Part shown: piece by piece, positions 1 through 9,012 of the stretch
Position numbering within the stretch: the stretch's first letter is position 1
Layout of the letters: each line of letters opens with the position of its first letter
NCBI RefSeq assembly: GCF_000183405.1
Contig: NC_014758.1
Span: 558,001 to 622,000 of the forward strand
Length of the DNA stretch: 64,000 nucleotides
Direction of reading: 5' to 3'
DNA from: Calditerrivibrio nitroreducens DSM 19672
GTDB lineage: Bacteria > Chrysiogenota > Deferribacteres > Deferribacterales > Calditerrivibrionaceae
Translations under genes and position numbers: made by a program
Notes under the pieces: model-generated
Database searches by the model: none
What the model saw: the letters and a program-made list of their open reading frames with translations, nothing else
What the model was told of the DNA's origin: nothing

Positions 1-325
1 TATTAAGCTCAATACCGGTTTTAGTTTTGATCCGATCTATAAAAAAATATCTATTGTCAGCATCTCTTACTCCACTGGTGCATATGGCTTTGTAGTTTTT
101 CCATAAATCGTATTCCGTAAGTTTATCGGCAAATTTTTTCATAATATCCACAGCTTTGTTGAGACTTTCAAGGGTAATATAACCTTTTGAAAAGGTATCT
201 CTACCGAGTCTCAGGGGGGAAACCAGATATTCTAATAACGTTTCTTTTCCATTTACAAATTCACTGATTTGCATCCTAACAGCACTTGCACCAACATTAA
301 TTACTGCGTATAGAGAGCTTTTCAT
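1..325 (-). CDS. Ppx/GppA family protein, N-terminal part (runs off left edge)
   Basis: The reading frame starts at the ATG at 325-323 and stays open to the window edge, giving 108 residues. It begins MKSSLYAVINVGASAVRMQI, which aligns with the actin-like N-terminus of exopolyphosphatase/guanosine pentaphosphatase proteins. The first family motif, normally DxGSNSxR as in the gene beside it, reads NVGASAVR here, so the Asp and a Ser are changed. The ATG overlaps the TGA of the upstream Ppx gene (ATGA), so the two are translationally coupled paralogues. The changed motif suggests altered or lost catalysis, but the rest of the protein is not visible. Confidence 0.8.
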   Translation of the reverse strand, partial: MKSSLYAVINVGASAVRMQISEFVNGKETLLEYLVSPLRLGRDTFSKGYITLESLNKAVDIMKKFADKLTEYDLWKNYKAICTSGVRDADNRYFFIDRIKTKTGIELN

Positions 326-1848
326 ATAATTGTCACCTTAAACCCTGTGTATGTTTCAAGAAAGTCTTTTTTTTCATCAAAATTGCTTTTTTCCATTGAA
401 ATATCACCCTGATGAATCGGCTTAAATATTATGTTGTTTTCGATAATCTCAATCTGAATATCTTCAACTTTACCTTTATGAGTTCTATCAAGGGCGTCAG
501 CAACTCTCAAAATTGCGGCTAATTTAAGGGTGACGTCGATATCTTTTTTCTTTACCAGATCATATAAAGGATCAGTTTTTTTGGGGAATCTTTTTCGGTG
601 GTATCTGGCGATCTGACTTACGATGGCTCTCTCATAGCTGTTGAAGCCTGTTAGGTCGGTGTTCAATATCAAATATTCAGTATGAAGATGATGTTTTGAT
701 AAAGAGATAAAATTGCCAATGTCGTGGAGAACTGCAGCGGCATGTAAAATCTCTTTATATTCTTTTGGAATTTCCAATAAAGTGTGAAGTTTATCAAAGA
801 TTATACCTGCAAGTTGTGATACTTTTAACGCATGTTCCTCGTTGAAATGGAATTTGTTGCCTATTTCTATCAATCTTGCCTGGTTTACATCGATCTCTAA
901 GGTTTGAAATGGCAGATGAATCCCATATCTGTTTAAAGTATCTATAATCAAGCCGGTTCGCAATCCACCTGAAAATGTGTAAAATCCTGATCTTCCGGTG
1001 AGCTCTAAGATCTGATCTATCTGTATAGCAATTGGTAGCAAAAGGTCAGCCCTTTTTTCCTCCACACCCTTTATCTTAGATATTGAGGATATCTTTTTTC
1101 TTTTGATTTCATTTATAAAGGATCTTAAAAAATCTCTTGTTGTATATTTTATCTGGGAAGTGTGATCTTTTTTTTCCCGAAGGTATGCAACTGCGGAGAG
1201 GTTGTTTGATGTACCACCGGTACAGATGATCACATCCACATCATATTCATTTAGATCTGACAGCTCCTTTCTTATGAAGTGTTTCAATGTTTCCACTTCT
1301 TCAAACTTTGGTGGATCATTTTTTAAAAAATTGTGTTTAATTCTCGCCCCACCTAATTTTTTTGTCATTATGCTTTTTATTTCACCTTTTTCTGATAGAA
1401 TAAACTCAGAGCTTCCGCCTCCTATATCAGTGATGAGTGCGTTGTATTTTTTTAGATTAAAGCAGCTCTTAACACCTAAAAAAGAAAGCTTTGCTTCATC
1501 TTCTCCATCTATTATTTCTACTTTTATACCGCTCTTCTGGTGGATCTCCTCTATAATTTTCCCGCCATTAGGTGCAGATCTAAGTGTGGCAGTGGCAACA
1601 GCTCTATAACTTACAACATTATATGAGTCCATAAGTGTCTTAATTTCCATAAAGATTTTATTTAATTTGGAAATAGAGTTTTTTGTAAGTTTTCCATTTT
1701 GAAAGAGGTCATCCCCAATTCGGATAATTTCTTTGTATTCACATACGATTTTATAGCTTTTTTCAAACACTGTGGCAATTTGCATTCTAAGACTGTTGCT
1801 ACCGAGATCGATGACAGCAATGTTTTGGTTTAAGATATTGTTATCCAT
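322..1848 (-). CDS. ppx: Ppx/GppA phosphatase with C-terminal HD domain
   Basis: A 508-residue protein of the length expected for Ppx/GppA enzymes, which remove terminal phosphates from polyphosphate or from pppGpp. The N-terminal actin-like ATPase fold has IAVIDLGSNSLRMQI at about residues 10-24, a second glycine-rich motif TDIGGGSSEF near 140, and CTGGTSNN near 210. The C-terminal third is HD-type (AAAVLHDIGNFI, about 370-380), as in Ppx proteins. It is followed by a coupled degenerate paralogue and preceded, 52 bases upstream, by a J-domain gene. Whether polyphosphate or pppGpp is the main substrate cannot be told from sequence. Confidence 0.9.
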   Translation of the reverse strand: MDNNILNQNIAVIDLGSNSLRMQIATVFEKSYKIVCEYKEIIRIGDDLFQNGKLTKNSISKLNKIFMEIKTLMDSYNVVSYRAVATATLRSAPNGGKIIEEIHQKSGIKVEIIDGEDEAKLSFLGVKSCFNLKKYNALITDIGGGSSEFILSEKGEIKSIMTKKLGGARIKHNFLKNDPPKFEEVETLKHFIRKELSDLNEYDVDVIICTGGTSNNLSAVAYLREKKDHTSQIKYTTRDFLRSFINEIKRKKISSISKIKGVEEKRADLLLPIAIQIDQILELTGRSGFYTFSGGLRTGLIIDTLNRYGIHLPFQTLEIDVNQARLIEIGNKFHFNEEHALKVSQLAGIIFDKLHTLLEIPKEYKEILHAAAVLHDIGNFISLSKHHLHTEYLILNTDLTGFNSYERAIVSQIARYHRKRFPKKTDPLYDLVKKKDIDVTLKLAAILRVADALDRTHKGKVEDIQIEIIENNIIFKPIHQGDISMEKSNFDEKKDFLETYTGFKVTII

Positions 1849-1900
1849 ACTAATTAGATTAACATATTTTATAAATTTTACAATGTAAAATAATCCGTGA

Positions 1901-2551
1901 TCATGATTTTTTAAATTTTGATAACATTTTTTTTACAATAGATTTGGGCTCAAGTCCATCTATGATATTTTCTATATCTTCCAGATTATACCCCATCTCC
2001 CTTGCTTTTTTTAAGTAAAATAGTGCTTTTTCATTATCCTTTAATAGATAGTAACATTTTCCTATCAAATATAGATTTTCATTCCTCAAAGGTTCTATCT
2101 TTATTAATCTCTGGCAGTACTCAAGTGCCTCCATCCATCTTCTATTCTTTGTGAAGAGGCACCTAATTATACCTCTTATATATTTTGGATTATCTTCCTG
2201 CTTTCTGTGGCATATTAGAAAACAGTTTAATGCGGAGTTGATATCACCTTTTTTGAAATAATGGATACCGTTTAGGTAATAAGATTCGAGATTAGCTTCT
2301 TCTTTATAACTGTTTATGGAATCATCTTTTTTAAAATATATCTCATAATTTTTGGTTATGTATTCATAAGCCTCTTTGATTTCTTGAAACTTTTTCAAGG
2401 CATTCTGGTAAGCCTCTTGGCCAAGGCTTACATACCTATCAGGATGATATTCCTTAACAAGTTTTAAATAATTCTTCTTTACATCTTCAAATGAGAAATT
2501 ATATCCAAGGTTTAATATGTTTGCATAATATTCGAATTTTCCCTTATCCAT
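1901..2551 (-). CDS. J-domain protein with TPR-like repeats
   Basis: A 216-residue protein. Residues about 5-70 form a DnaJ J-domain with the HPD tripeptide (KEYHPDRY), which stimulates DnaK ATPase. Residues about 85-205 carry helical pairs that look like tetratricopeptide repeats (ALNCFLICHRKQEDNPKYIRG, ENLYLIGKCYYLLKDNEKAL). There are no G/F-rich or zinc-finger regions, so it is a specialised cochaperone and not DnaJ itself. The client is unknown. GGGGGC lies just before the ATG, and a good promoter lies at 2570-2598. Confidence 0.85.
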   Translation of the reverse strand: MDKGKFEYYANILNLGYNFSFEDVKKNYLKLVKEYHPDRYVSLGQEAYQNALKKFQEIKEAYEYITKNYEIYFKKDDSINSYKEEANLESYYLNGIHYFKKGDINSALNCFLICHRKQEDNPKYIRGIIRCLFTKNRRWMEALEYCQRLIKIEPLRNENLYLIGKCYYLLKDNEKALFYLKKAREMGYNLEDIENIIDGLEPKSIVKKMLSKFKKS

Positions 2552-2569
2552 TTAGCCCCCATTTTTTTA

Positions 2570-2598
2570 ATTATAGCATATATAAAATAAAATATCAA
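2570..2598 (-). promoter_or_regulatory. Sigma-70-type promoter for the J-domain/Ppx genes
   Basis: On the minus strand, TTGATA (2598-2593) and a perfect TATAAT (2575-2570) are separated by 17 bases, 18 bases before the J-domain start codon. Confidence 0.7.
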
Positions 2599-2704
2599 AA
2601 AAAAATGGTTTAGTTATAATAAATTTTGTTAACTTTTTTATTCTTTGTAACATATTTATGTGTAATATTTTTCAGTTGATACGTTTTTCTCTGATTAATT
2701 TTAA

Positions 2705-2733
2705 TTGACTTTTTTTGTATATTTTATTAAAAT
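2705..2733 (+). promoter_or_regulatory. Sigma-70-type promoter for the TAXI-TRAP transporter
   Basis: TTGACT (2705-2710) and TAAAAT (2728-2733) are separated by 17 bases. The transcript would begin near 2740, right before AAGGAGG and the ATG at 2756, giving a very short leader. Confidence 0.6.
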
Positions 2734-2755
2734 TCTAAAAAAGGAGGTAATAGCT

Positions 2756-3730
2756 ATGAAAAAAATATTAGTTATGTTGATGGCTTTCAGTGTTATTTTT
2801 TCAGGTTCCATTTTTGCTGCTAAGCAAACATTTGTAACAATAGGTACAGGTGGTGTAACAGGTGTTTACTACCCTGTGGGTGGTGCTATCGCAAGACTTG
2901 TAAACGCTAAAAAAGCACAGTATAATATCAAAGCAACTGTGGAATCGACAGGTGGTTCGGTTTATAATATCAACTCTGTCCTTTCTGGAGATTTGGAATT
3001 TGGTATTGCTCAGGCTGATCTTACATATCAGGCTTATCATGGACAGGGGGCATGGAAGGATAAAGGCGCCCAAAAGAAGCTTGCGGTTGTTTTTGGACTT
3101 CATAATGAGTTTGTAACGCTTGTTGCTTCTGCAAATAGCGGTATCAATGGTATTCCAGATTTAAAAGGTAAAAGGGTCAATTTAGGTGGGGTAGGCTCAG
3201 GCCAGCTTGAAAACTCCAGAGACCTTCTTAAGGCTTTTGGTTTGAAAGAATCAGATTTAAAAGCTGAATATATAAAGCCTGTGGAATCTGCTGGTCTCAT
3301 ACAGGACGAAAGACTTGATGCGTTTTTCTACACCGTTGGTCATCCCAATGGCAGTGTGAGTGAAGCAACTTCCGGAAGAATTAAAGTTAAAATAGTTCCT
3401 ATAACAGGTACTCCAGTAGAAAAGCTTATAAAGGAATTGCCATACTATTCAAAAGGGTACATCCCTGTATCACTTTATCCTAATGCTGCAAATGCAAAGG
3501 ATGGAAAAGTACCATCAATAGGTATTCAAGCGCTTCTTGTGACAAGCACAGACGTGCCTGCTGATGTTGTTTATGCCATTACTAAAGAAGTTGTGGAAAA
3601 TATTCAGGAATTCAAAAAGCTCCATCCAGCTCTTGGTGGTCTTGATATCGAAGATATGGTGAATGTGAATGTCGCTCCACTTCATCCTGGTGCTTTAAAA
3701 TACTTTAAAGAGAAAGGATTAAAAAAATAG
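2756..3730 (+). CDS. TAXI-family TRAP transporter solute-binding protein
   Basis: Starts at the ATG at 2756 because AAGGAGG lies 8 bases ahead; the reading frame could be extended upstream, but only into promoter sequence. The 324-residue product has a signal peptide (MKKILVMLMAFSVIFSGSIFAA). It continues with TIGTGGVTGVYYPVGGAIARL, the typical start of TAXI (TRAP-associated extracytoplasmic immunogenic) proteins, and ends with the family's HPGALKYFKEKG. It delivers a carboxylate-type ligand to the permease encoded next. Homologues often bind glutamate or other dicarboxylates, but the ligand here is unknown. Confidence 0.93.
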   Translation: MKKILVMLMAFSVIFSGSIFAAKQTFVTIGTGGVTGVYYPVGGAIARLVNAKKAQYNIKATVESTGGSVYNINSVLSGDLEFGIAQADLTYQAYHGQGAWKDKGAQKKLAVVFGLHNEFVTLVASANSGINGIPDLKGKRVNLGGVGSGQLENSRDLLKAFGLKESDLKAEYIKPVESAGLIQDERLDAFFYTVGHPNGSVSEATSGRIKVKIVPITGTPVEKLIKELPYYSKGYIPVSLYPNAANAKDGKVPSIGIQALLVTSTDVPADVVYAITKEVVENIQEFKKLHPALGGLDIEDMVNVNVAPLHPGALKYFKEKGLKK

Positions 3731-3737
3731 ATGGTTT

Positions 3738-3758
3738 GGGGGGTTAACCCCCCTTTTT
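3738..3758 (+). terminator. Hairpin with T-run between binding protein and permease
   Basis: Six G, loop TTAA, six C, then five T. It sits between the two transporter genes, so it probably ends most transcripts after the binding protein and lets some read through, giving more binding protein than permease. Confidence 0.75.
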
Positions 3759-3795
3759 AGTTTAATTATAATGAAATTTTTTTGGAGAGGATATA

Positions 3796-5853
3796 ATGTC
3801 AGTTAGTTCTAATATTGATCTTGAAGAATTGGTTAAAGAGGATACAGGAAGTTTAAGAGAGCCAAGGAAATTTGAGAAAGTCATTATCAGTCTTGTTGCT
3901 ATAGGTTGGGTCGTATTTCAATTTGGGTTATTAACTTTTATTGTCCTTGATAGTGCCAGAATTAGAGCCATCCATCTAACTTTTGCAACTGTGCTGGCAT
4001 TTTTATGTATGCCACTTTTAAGAAGGAAAAAAATAAAGGGGTTTTTTAGCTTTTTATCCGCAAGGGATCGCATCCCCCTTTTGGACTATATATTTGCTGC
4101 ATTAGGTTTCTATTCAGTAATGTATACTGTTTTCAACTTCAAAGAGCTTACGGAAAGGGCAGGTTTACCTTCAGATAAGGACATTCTTTTTGGAATAATT
4201 TCAATCGTATTCATTCTGGAGGCCACCAGGAGAGTTATTGGGATTGCTATGCCTGTGATAGTGATACTTTTTAGTTTATATGTTTTGTATGGCTCTAATA
4301 TGCCTGATTTTCTTGCTCTTAAAAGCGTTTCTATGACGAAATTTATGAATCAGATCTATTTATCCACAGAGGGGATATTTGGTATACCTCTGGGGGTTTC
4401 GGCTGGCGTTGTCTTTTATTTTGTTTTATTAGGGGCCATACTTGAAAAAGCTGGTGCTGGTAAATTTTTTATAGATCTTGCACTTTCTGTGTTCGGAAAG
4501 TATAAAGGGGGGCCAGCAAAAGCTGCTATAGTCTCCAGTGGCCTCACAGGGCTTGTATCAGGATCCAGTATAGCTAATGTGGTTACAACAGGTACTTTTA
4601 CAATACCTCTTATGAAAAAAGTGGGGTATCCCGCCAAGAAGGCAGCGGCTACAGAAGTGGCTGCAAGTATAGATGGTCAGATTATGCCACCTGTTATGGG
4701 GGCTGCGGCTTTTATAATAGGGGAATACGTGGGAGTCCCTTATATTGAAGTAATCAAAGCTGCTGCCATTCCTGCTTTTACCTCCTATTTTGCACTATTT
4801 TTTGTGAGTCATCTTGAAGCATCAAAGCTCGGTATAAAAGGGTTACCAGCAGAAGAAACACCTAAGTTTATGGAAACATTAAAAAAAGGTTTTATATATC
4901 TTTTACCAATTTTCGTGCTCTTATATGAACTTGTAATATTAAGGCATTCTCCTGAAATGTCTGCATTTAGGGCCATCATATTTTTAATTTTGATAATGCT
5001 TGTGAAACATTTAGTAAATTCCTATAAAAACAGAGAAAGCTATTTTCTCGCCATTAAGAGATTTTCTATAGACCTAATAGATGGATTTGTAACTGGATCA
5101 AAAAGTATGATGTCTGTAGCTCTGGCTTGTGCTTCCGCAGGTATAATTGTGGGTATCGTTACTCTTGGGGTTGGAGGAATGTTGACTCAGATTGTGGAGT
5201 CGATATCACAGGGTAACATCTATATTCTGGTTTTTGTGACTGCTTTTGCAAGTTTGCTTTTGGGTATGGGTTTACCCACCACTGCTACGTATATCGTTAT
5301 GGCCTCACTTATTGCGCCAGTTATTGTGGAACTTGGTGGTAACTACGGTTTTATGGTGCCACTCATGGCTGCCCATCTGTTTTGTTTCTATTTTGGAATG
5401 CTGGCGGATGATACGCCTCCTGTTGGCCTTGGTTCTTATGCTGCTGCTGCACTTGCTGGTTCAAACCCTATTGAAACAGGTTTGCAGGGTTTTGTGTATC
5501 ATTTGAGAACATTTATAATCCCTTTTATGTTCATATTCAATCCAGATCTGATATTACACGGTATAAACTCCTGGAGTTTCGCACTTTTTATATTTGCTAT
5601 GTCTGTGATTGGTGGTTTTTCTTTTGCAAGCCTACTTCAGGGATGGCTTATCACAAAAAATAAGTGGTATGAAATGCCCCTTTTACTTGCGGCTTCCCTT
5701 ATTTGCTTTAATCCAAAAATAGCCACGAGTTTACTGAATTTAAGTCCAGATTATAGATATTATTTTTATGCGTTGGGGGTTGCTCTCTTTATAATGGTGA
5801 TATTAATTCAAAAATTTAGAATTAAAAGCTCAATAAATCCTATTGCAGCTTAG
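3796..5853 (+). CDS. TRAP transporter fused permease (DctQ-DctM type)
   Basis: A 685-residue polytopic membrane protein fusing the small and large TRAP permease subunits, as is usual for TAXI systems. The first ~150 residues supply the DctQ-like helices. From about 160 on, the DctM part contains GLVSGSSIANVVTTGTFTIP, AASIDGQIMPPVMGAAAF and LLLGMGLPTTATYIV, all conserved in the family. It works with the TAXI binding protein 65 bases upstream and couples uptake to a Na+ or H+ gradient. GGAGAGG precedes the ATG. Confidence 0.93.
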   Translation: MSVSSNIDLEELVKEDTGSLREPRKFEKVIISLVAIGWVVFQFGLLTFIVLDSARIRAIHLTFATVLAFLCMPLLRRKKIKGFFSFLSARDRIPLLDYIFAALGFYSVMYTVFNFKELTERAGLPSDKDILFGIISIVFILEATRRVIGIAMPVIVILFSLYVLYGSNMPDFLALKSVSMTKFMNQIYLSTEGIFGIPLGVSAGVVFYFVLLGAILEKAGAGKFFIDLALSVFGKYKGGPAKAAIVSSGLTGLVSGSSIANVVTTGTFTIPLMKKVGYPAKKAAATEVAASIDGQIMPPVMGAAAFIIGEYVGVPYIEVIKAAAIPAFTSYFALFFVSHLEASKLGIKGLPAEETPKFMETLKKGFIYLLPIFVLLYELVILRHSPEMSAFRAIIFLILIMLVKHLVNSYKNRESYFLAIKRFSIDLIDGFVTGSKSMMSVALACASAGIIVGIVTLGVGGMLTQIVESISQGNIYILVFVTAFASLLLGMGLPTTATYIVMASLIAPVIVELGGNYGFMVPLMAAHLFCFYFGMLADDTPPVGLGSYAAAALAGSNPIETGLQGFVYHLRTFIIPFMFIFNPDLILHGINSWSFALFIFAMSVIGGFSFASLLQGWLITKNKWYEMPLLLAASLICFNPKIATSLLNLSPDYRYYFYALGVALFIMVILIQKFRIKSSINPIAA

Positions 5854-5860
5854 ATTTTCA

Positions 5861-5880
5861 GGGGTGGTTTGGTCCACCCC
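5861..5880 (+). terminator. Terminator after the TRAP permease
   Basis: GGGGTGG and CCACCCC pair around a 6-base loop, followed by a T-rich stretch. It lies between convergent genes and mainly serves the plus strand. Confidence 0.65.
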
Positions 5881-5891
5881 TTAATAATTTT

Positions 5892-6782
5892 TTAGCTTAA
5901 ATATTCTTTTATGATTTTTATCCCTTCCAGGTATCCAATATTAATTATCTCTTTTGCTTTTGTGAAATCAGTTAGTTTGAAATTGCTCAAATCAGGGGAT
6001 ACCTCTATGACATTACCTTTTGCCTCTTTTAACTTGTTAATATAAGCATTTTCCTGAAGTATAGCAATGGTTTGTACAATTGTCTCAAGCATATTTGGAT
6101 ATTTTATGGAATCGTCTAATACTAAATTTTTGAAATATCCATTTATGAAGCTCTGAAATTTTTCCATGAGGGAATTGGTGTCTTTATCTTTTTTAAAACT
6201 ATTATCAAGATAATATTTTTGGACTAATTGCTCTTTTATTACGGAGGGACCTACATTTACGGCAAACTTTATATCACATTCTTCAGGTAAAATGTCTACG
6301 GGAACAGGGTTTTTTATCCCTCCATCCACTAAAAACATCTTTTCATAGTAAACAGGAACAAAAACAGCAGGGAAAGATATGCTTGCTCTTATTGCCTTCA
6401 CAAGGTCGCCTTTATCAAAGACTATTTCCAGACCTGTTAAAAGATCGGTTGCCACACATTTAAATTTTACGTCGAGCTTTTCAATGTTTCTTTGCTTAAT
6501 GGTGGAGGCTATTAGATCTTCAATTTTATCACCTCCGATTAAACCTGCCGAAGATACCTTTATATCAACAAATCGTTTGAAAACGGATAGATCAAGCTGT
6601 AAATAGAATTCTTCAATTTTGTCAATAGGATATCCTGATGCATAAATTCCCCCAATCAATGCCCCCATGCTGCTACCGGTGATGGCGTATGGTTTAATCT
6701 TTCTGTCTTCAAAAGCTTTTAAAAGTCCTATATGGGCTAGCCCTCTTGCGGCGCCACTTCCGAGTGCAATTCCTATTTTCAT
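5892..6782 (-). CDS. Patatin-like phospholipase (RssA/NTE family)
   Basis: A 296-residue serine hydrolase of the patatin family. It has the oxyanion glycine-rich loop GSGAARGLAHIG (8-19), the nucleophile elbow GSSMG (about 36-40) and the DGG of the Ser-Asp dyad (FLVDGGIKNPVPVDIL). These enzymes release fatty acids from lipids or acyl esters, usually in the cytoplasm; there is no signal peptide. It begins 8 bases after the ABC permease stop, so it is probably cotranscribed with the exporter. The true substrate is unknown. Confidence 0.88.
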   Translation of the reverse strand: MKIGIALGSGAARGLAHIGLLKAFEDRKIKPYAITGSSMGALIGGIYASGYPIDKIEEFYLQLDLSVFKRFVDIKVSSAGLIGGDKIEDLIASTIKQRNIEKLDVKFKCVATDLLTGLEIVFDKGDLVKAIRASISFPAVFVPVYYEKMFLVDGGIKNPVPVDILPEECDIKFAVNVGPSVIKEQLVQKYYLDNSFKKDKDTNSLMEKFQSFINGYFKNLVLDDSIKYPNMLETIVQTIAILQENAYINKLKEAKGNVIEVSPDLSNFKLTDFTKAKEIINIGYLEGIKIIKEYLS

Positions 6783-6790
6783 TCATCCTC

Positions 6791-7900
6791 CTATATTCGT
6801 TTCTTTAAAAAGTAGGCTCCTGATGCGAAAATCGGTATCCCAAGAGCAATTATCATAAGCATATATTTGTAAACAAAACTGAACCCAAGTCCTTTTAGTA
6901 TAACGGAGAATGACCCTTCAAGGTAATATTTTAGTGGTGAAAGGTAGGTAAGTTTCTGGAAAATATATGGCATACTTTCATATGGTGTCCATGAACCTGA
7001 TAGATAAAGGATCGGCATAAGGACTATAATTGTGATCTGGGATACCTGAAGCATGTTGTTTGATAGGGAAGCAATAAACATTGACAAACCGGAAGATGTA
7101 AATACGTAAAGAATAGTGAGGATTATGAAATTGAAAAAGTTGCCATGTAGAGGTATCTTCAGTAGAAGATTTAGTATTAATATTGATGATAAAACTACCC
7201 CTGTAATGATTACTATATTCATGGCAATAACTTTGGAAATCATAAATTCTGTTATGCTAATGGGTGATATCATTATCATTTCGAGGTTCCCGTTTGTTTT
7301 TTCTCTTATTATAGCTGAAGCTGGTAATATTAAGATAAGAAGGGTAATTACAGAAAAAAGCTCTGTAATCGACATGAAAATGTTTGAATCTGTATTCTGA
7401 TTGTACAGTACCCTCTGTTTTAATTCTATGATGGGTAGATTTTTACTCAGCTCCTTTTTTTTGTATTCCAATGCAAATCTGGTAACAATTTCAGATGCAT
7501 AGCCTGCAAAAAGGTACCCCACTGATGTTTCACTACCATTTACATAAAGGGCGATCTGGTTATCTTTACCATTTTTTAGATTTTTGTCAAAATCTTTTGG
7601 AATTGCAATTACAGCCACTGCTTTATCTTCCAAAAGAATCTTTTCGATCATCTTCTCATTGATTAAGTACCCCTGAAAGCTGAATGTTGGAGGTTGAAAT
7701 TTTGAAACCAACTCTTTGGAGCTTACCGATAAAGATTCGTCCAGGACATAGAATCTGGCATTTTTTAAAGTAAGGTCTATGCCATTTGCCGCTATGTAGA
7801 GATCCCCCGTAAATAGATACAAAACAAAGATTAGCAAACTTCTATCTCTGAAAAATTGCAATAACTCTTTTAGTATTAGTGAAATCAGTCTTACTAACAT
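6791..7900 (-). CDS. ABC-2 type transporter permease (YbhR-like)
   Basis: 369 residues with one N-terminal membrane helix, a large extracytoplasmic domain (about 45-170) and five or so C-terminal helices, the ABC2_membrane_3 layout of YbhR/YhhJ. The segment REKTNGNLEMIMISPIS is the conserved cytoplasmic coupling region. It overlaps the upstream permease by 7 bases and pairs with it as the membrane half of an exporter energised by the two-domain ATPase. Confidence 0.9.
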   Translation of the reverse strand: MLVRLISLILKELLQFFRDRSLLIFVLYLFTGDLYIAANGIDLTLKNARFYVLDESLSVSSKELVSKFQPPTFSFQGYLINEKMIEKILLEDKAVAVIAIPKDFDKNLKNGKDNQIALYVNGSETSVGYLFAGYASEIVTRFALEYKKKELSKNLPIIELKQRVLYNQNTDSNIFMSITELFSVITLLILILPASAIIREKTNGNLEMIMISPISITEFMISKVIAMNIVIITGVVLSSILILNLLLKIPLHGNFFNFIILTILYVFTSSGLSMFIASLSNNMLQVSQITIIVLMPILYLSGSWTPYESMPYIFQKLTYLSPLKYYLEGSFSVILKGLGFSFVYKYMLMIIALGIPIFASGAYFLKKRI

Positions 7901-9012
7901 TGGTATTTCCTGAACCTTGTAATCGAAATGGATATGAACAGTAGATAAAAAAAGATCAGTATTATAATATTCTTAATAAAAATATTGAGATTAAAACCTT
8001 TTAAGAAGCTCATCTTAATTATGTTAAAATAGTAATAATTTGGGAAAAGATGGGCCACGATAAAGGCTTCATTAGTCATGGAGCTTATTGGGGTGAGATA
8101 GCCGGAATAGAGGATAGATGGTATAATGCATATAATTGATGTAGCCACAACCGCAGAAACCTGGGTTTTTACAAATGTGGAGATCAGTATCCCAAGAGCA
8201 GTGGAAACAAGTATATAGATAAAAGATGATATAGTAAATAGTACAAAGCTACCTTTAAAGGGTGTTTTAAATAACACCATAATCATTGCAAAAAGTATAA
8301 AATAGTTTAAAAATGATATCAACACAGCAACGGCCTGTTTTGCAAATATAAACTCTTTTTTAGAAATTGATGATGTCCATATATTGTAAATAGATCCCAA
8401 CTCCTTTTCCTTTACTATCAAAAGGGAAGCGAATATCGCAGGTGATATGAAAAGTACCACCAGTAAAACGCCAGAGGCGGTGACATTCTTCTGCCTCATC
8501 TCTTCATTAAACCAGTATCTGATTCTTAGATCTATAAATAGATCGTTTATGTTTTTGGTTTCGAATTGTTCTATATTAAACTTGTTGATAATTATATTCG
8601 AATAGGTTTTGGATATGGAGGCTCTGTAAGGGAAAACACCATCTTCAATGATCTGGATCGATGAACCTCTGCCATTTTTTAAATCTTTTTCAAATCCGTT
8701 TGGGATTACGAGCAGCATTCTAATCCTATTTCTATCTATGAGATCTATGCCTTCCGATTGTTTTTTTACGTACCCTTTAAAGGTGTAATATCTGTCGTTG
8801 TTTATGAATTTATACGATATCTCTCTGCTGGTGAAGGTATTATCTTCATCAAGTATAGAAAATGGTATCTTTTCCACATCCAACGCCATGCCATAACCAA
8901 AAACAAGCACTATCACCACAGGAAGAAGAAACACCATTATTCTTGAAATCTTATCCCTTTTGAGCTCTTTAATCTCTTTTATGAAAATCGTTTTCATTTT
9001 ATGAATATTCAT
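7894..9012 (-). CDS. ABC-2 type transporter permease (YbhS-like)
   Basis: 372 residues with the same architecture as the following gene: N-terminal helix (MVFLLPVVIVLVFGYGMAL), soluble loop, then a membrane domain with VKEKELGSIYNIWTSSIS as the coupling segment. The two permeases are diverged paralogues and probably form a heterodimer. The start overlaps the ATPase gene end by 14 bases. Related systems export drugs, bile salts or cations; the cargo here is unknown. Confidence 0.9.
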   Translation of the reverse strand: MNIHKMKTIFIKEIKELKRDKISRIMVFLLPVVIVLVFGYGMALDVEKIPFSILDEDNTFTSREISYKFINNDRYYTFKGYVKKQSEGIDLIDRNRIRMLLVIPNGFEKDLKNGRGSSIQIIEDGVFPYRASISKTYSNIIINKFNIEQFETKNINDLFIDLRIRYWFNEEMRQKNVTASGVLLVVLFISPAIFASLLIVKEKELGSIYNIWTSSISKKEFIFAKQAVAVLISFLNYFILFAMIMVLFKTPFKGSFVLFTISSFIYILVSTALGILISTFVKTQVSAVVATSIICIIPSILYSGYLTPISSMTNEAFIVAHLFPNYYYFNIIKMSFLKGFNLNIFIKNIIILIFFYLLFISISITRFRKYQC

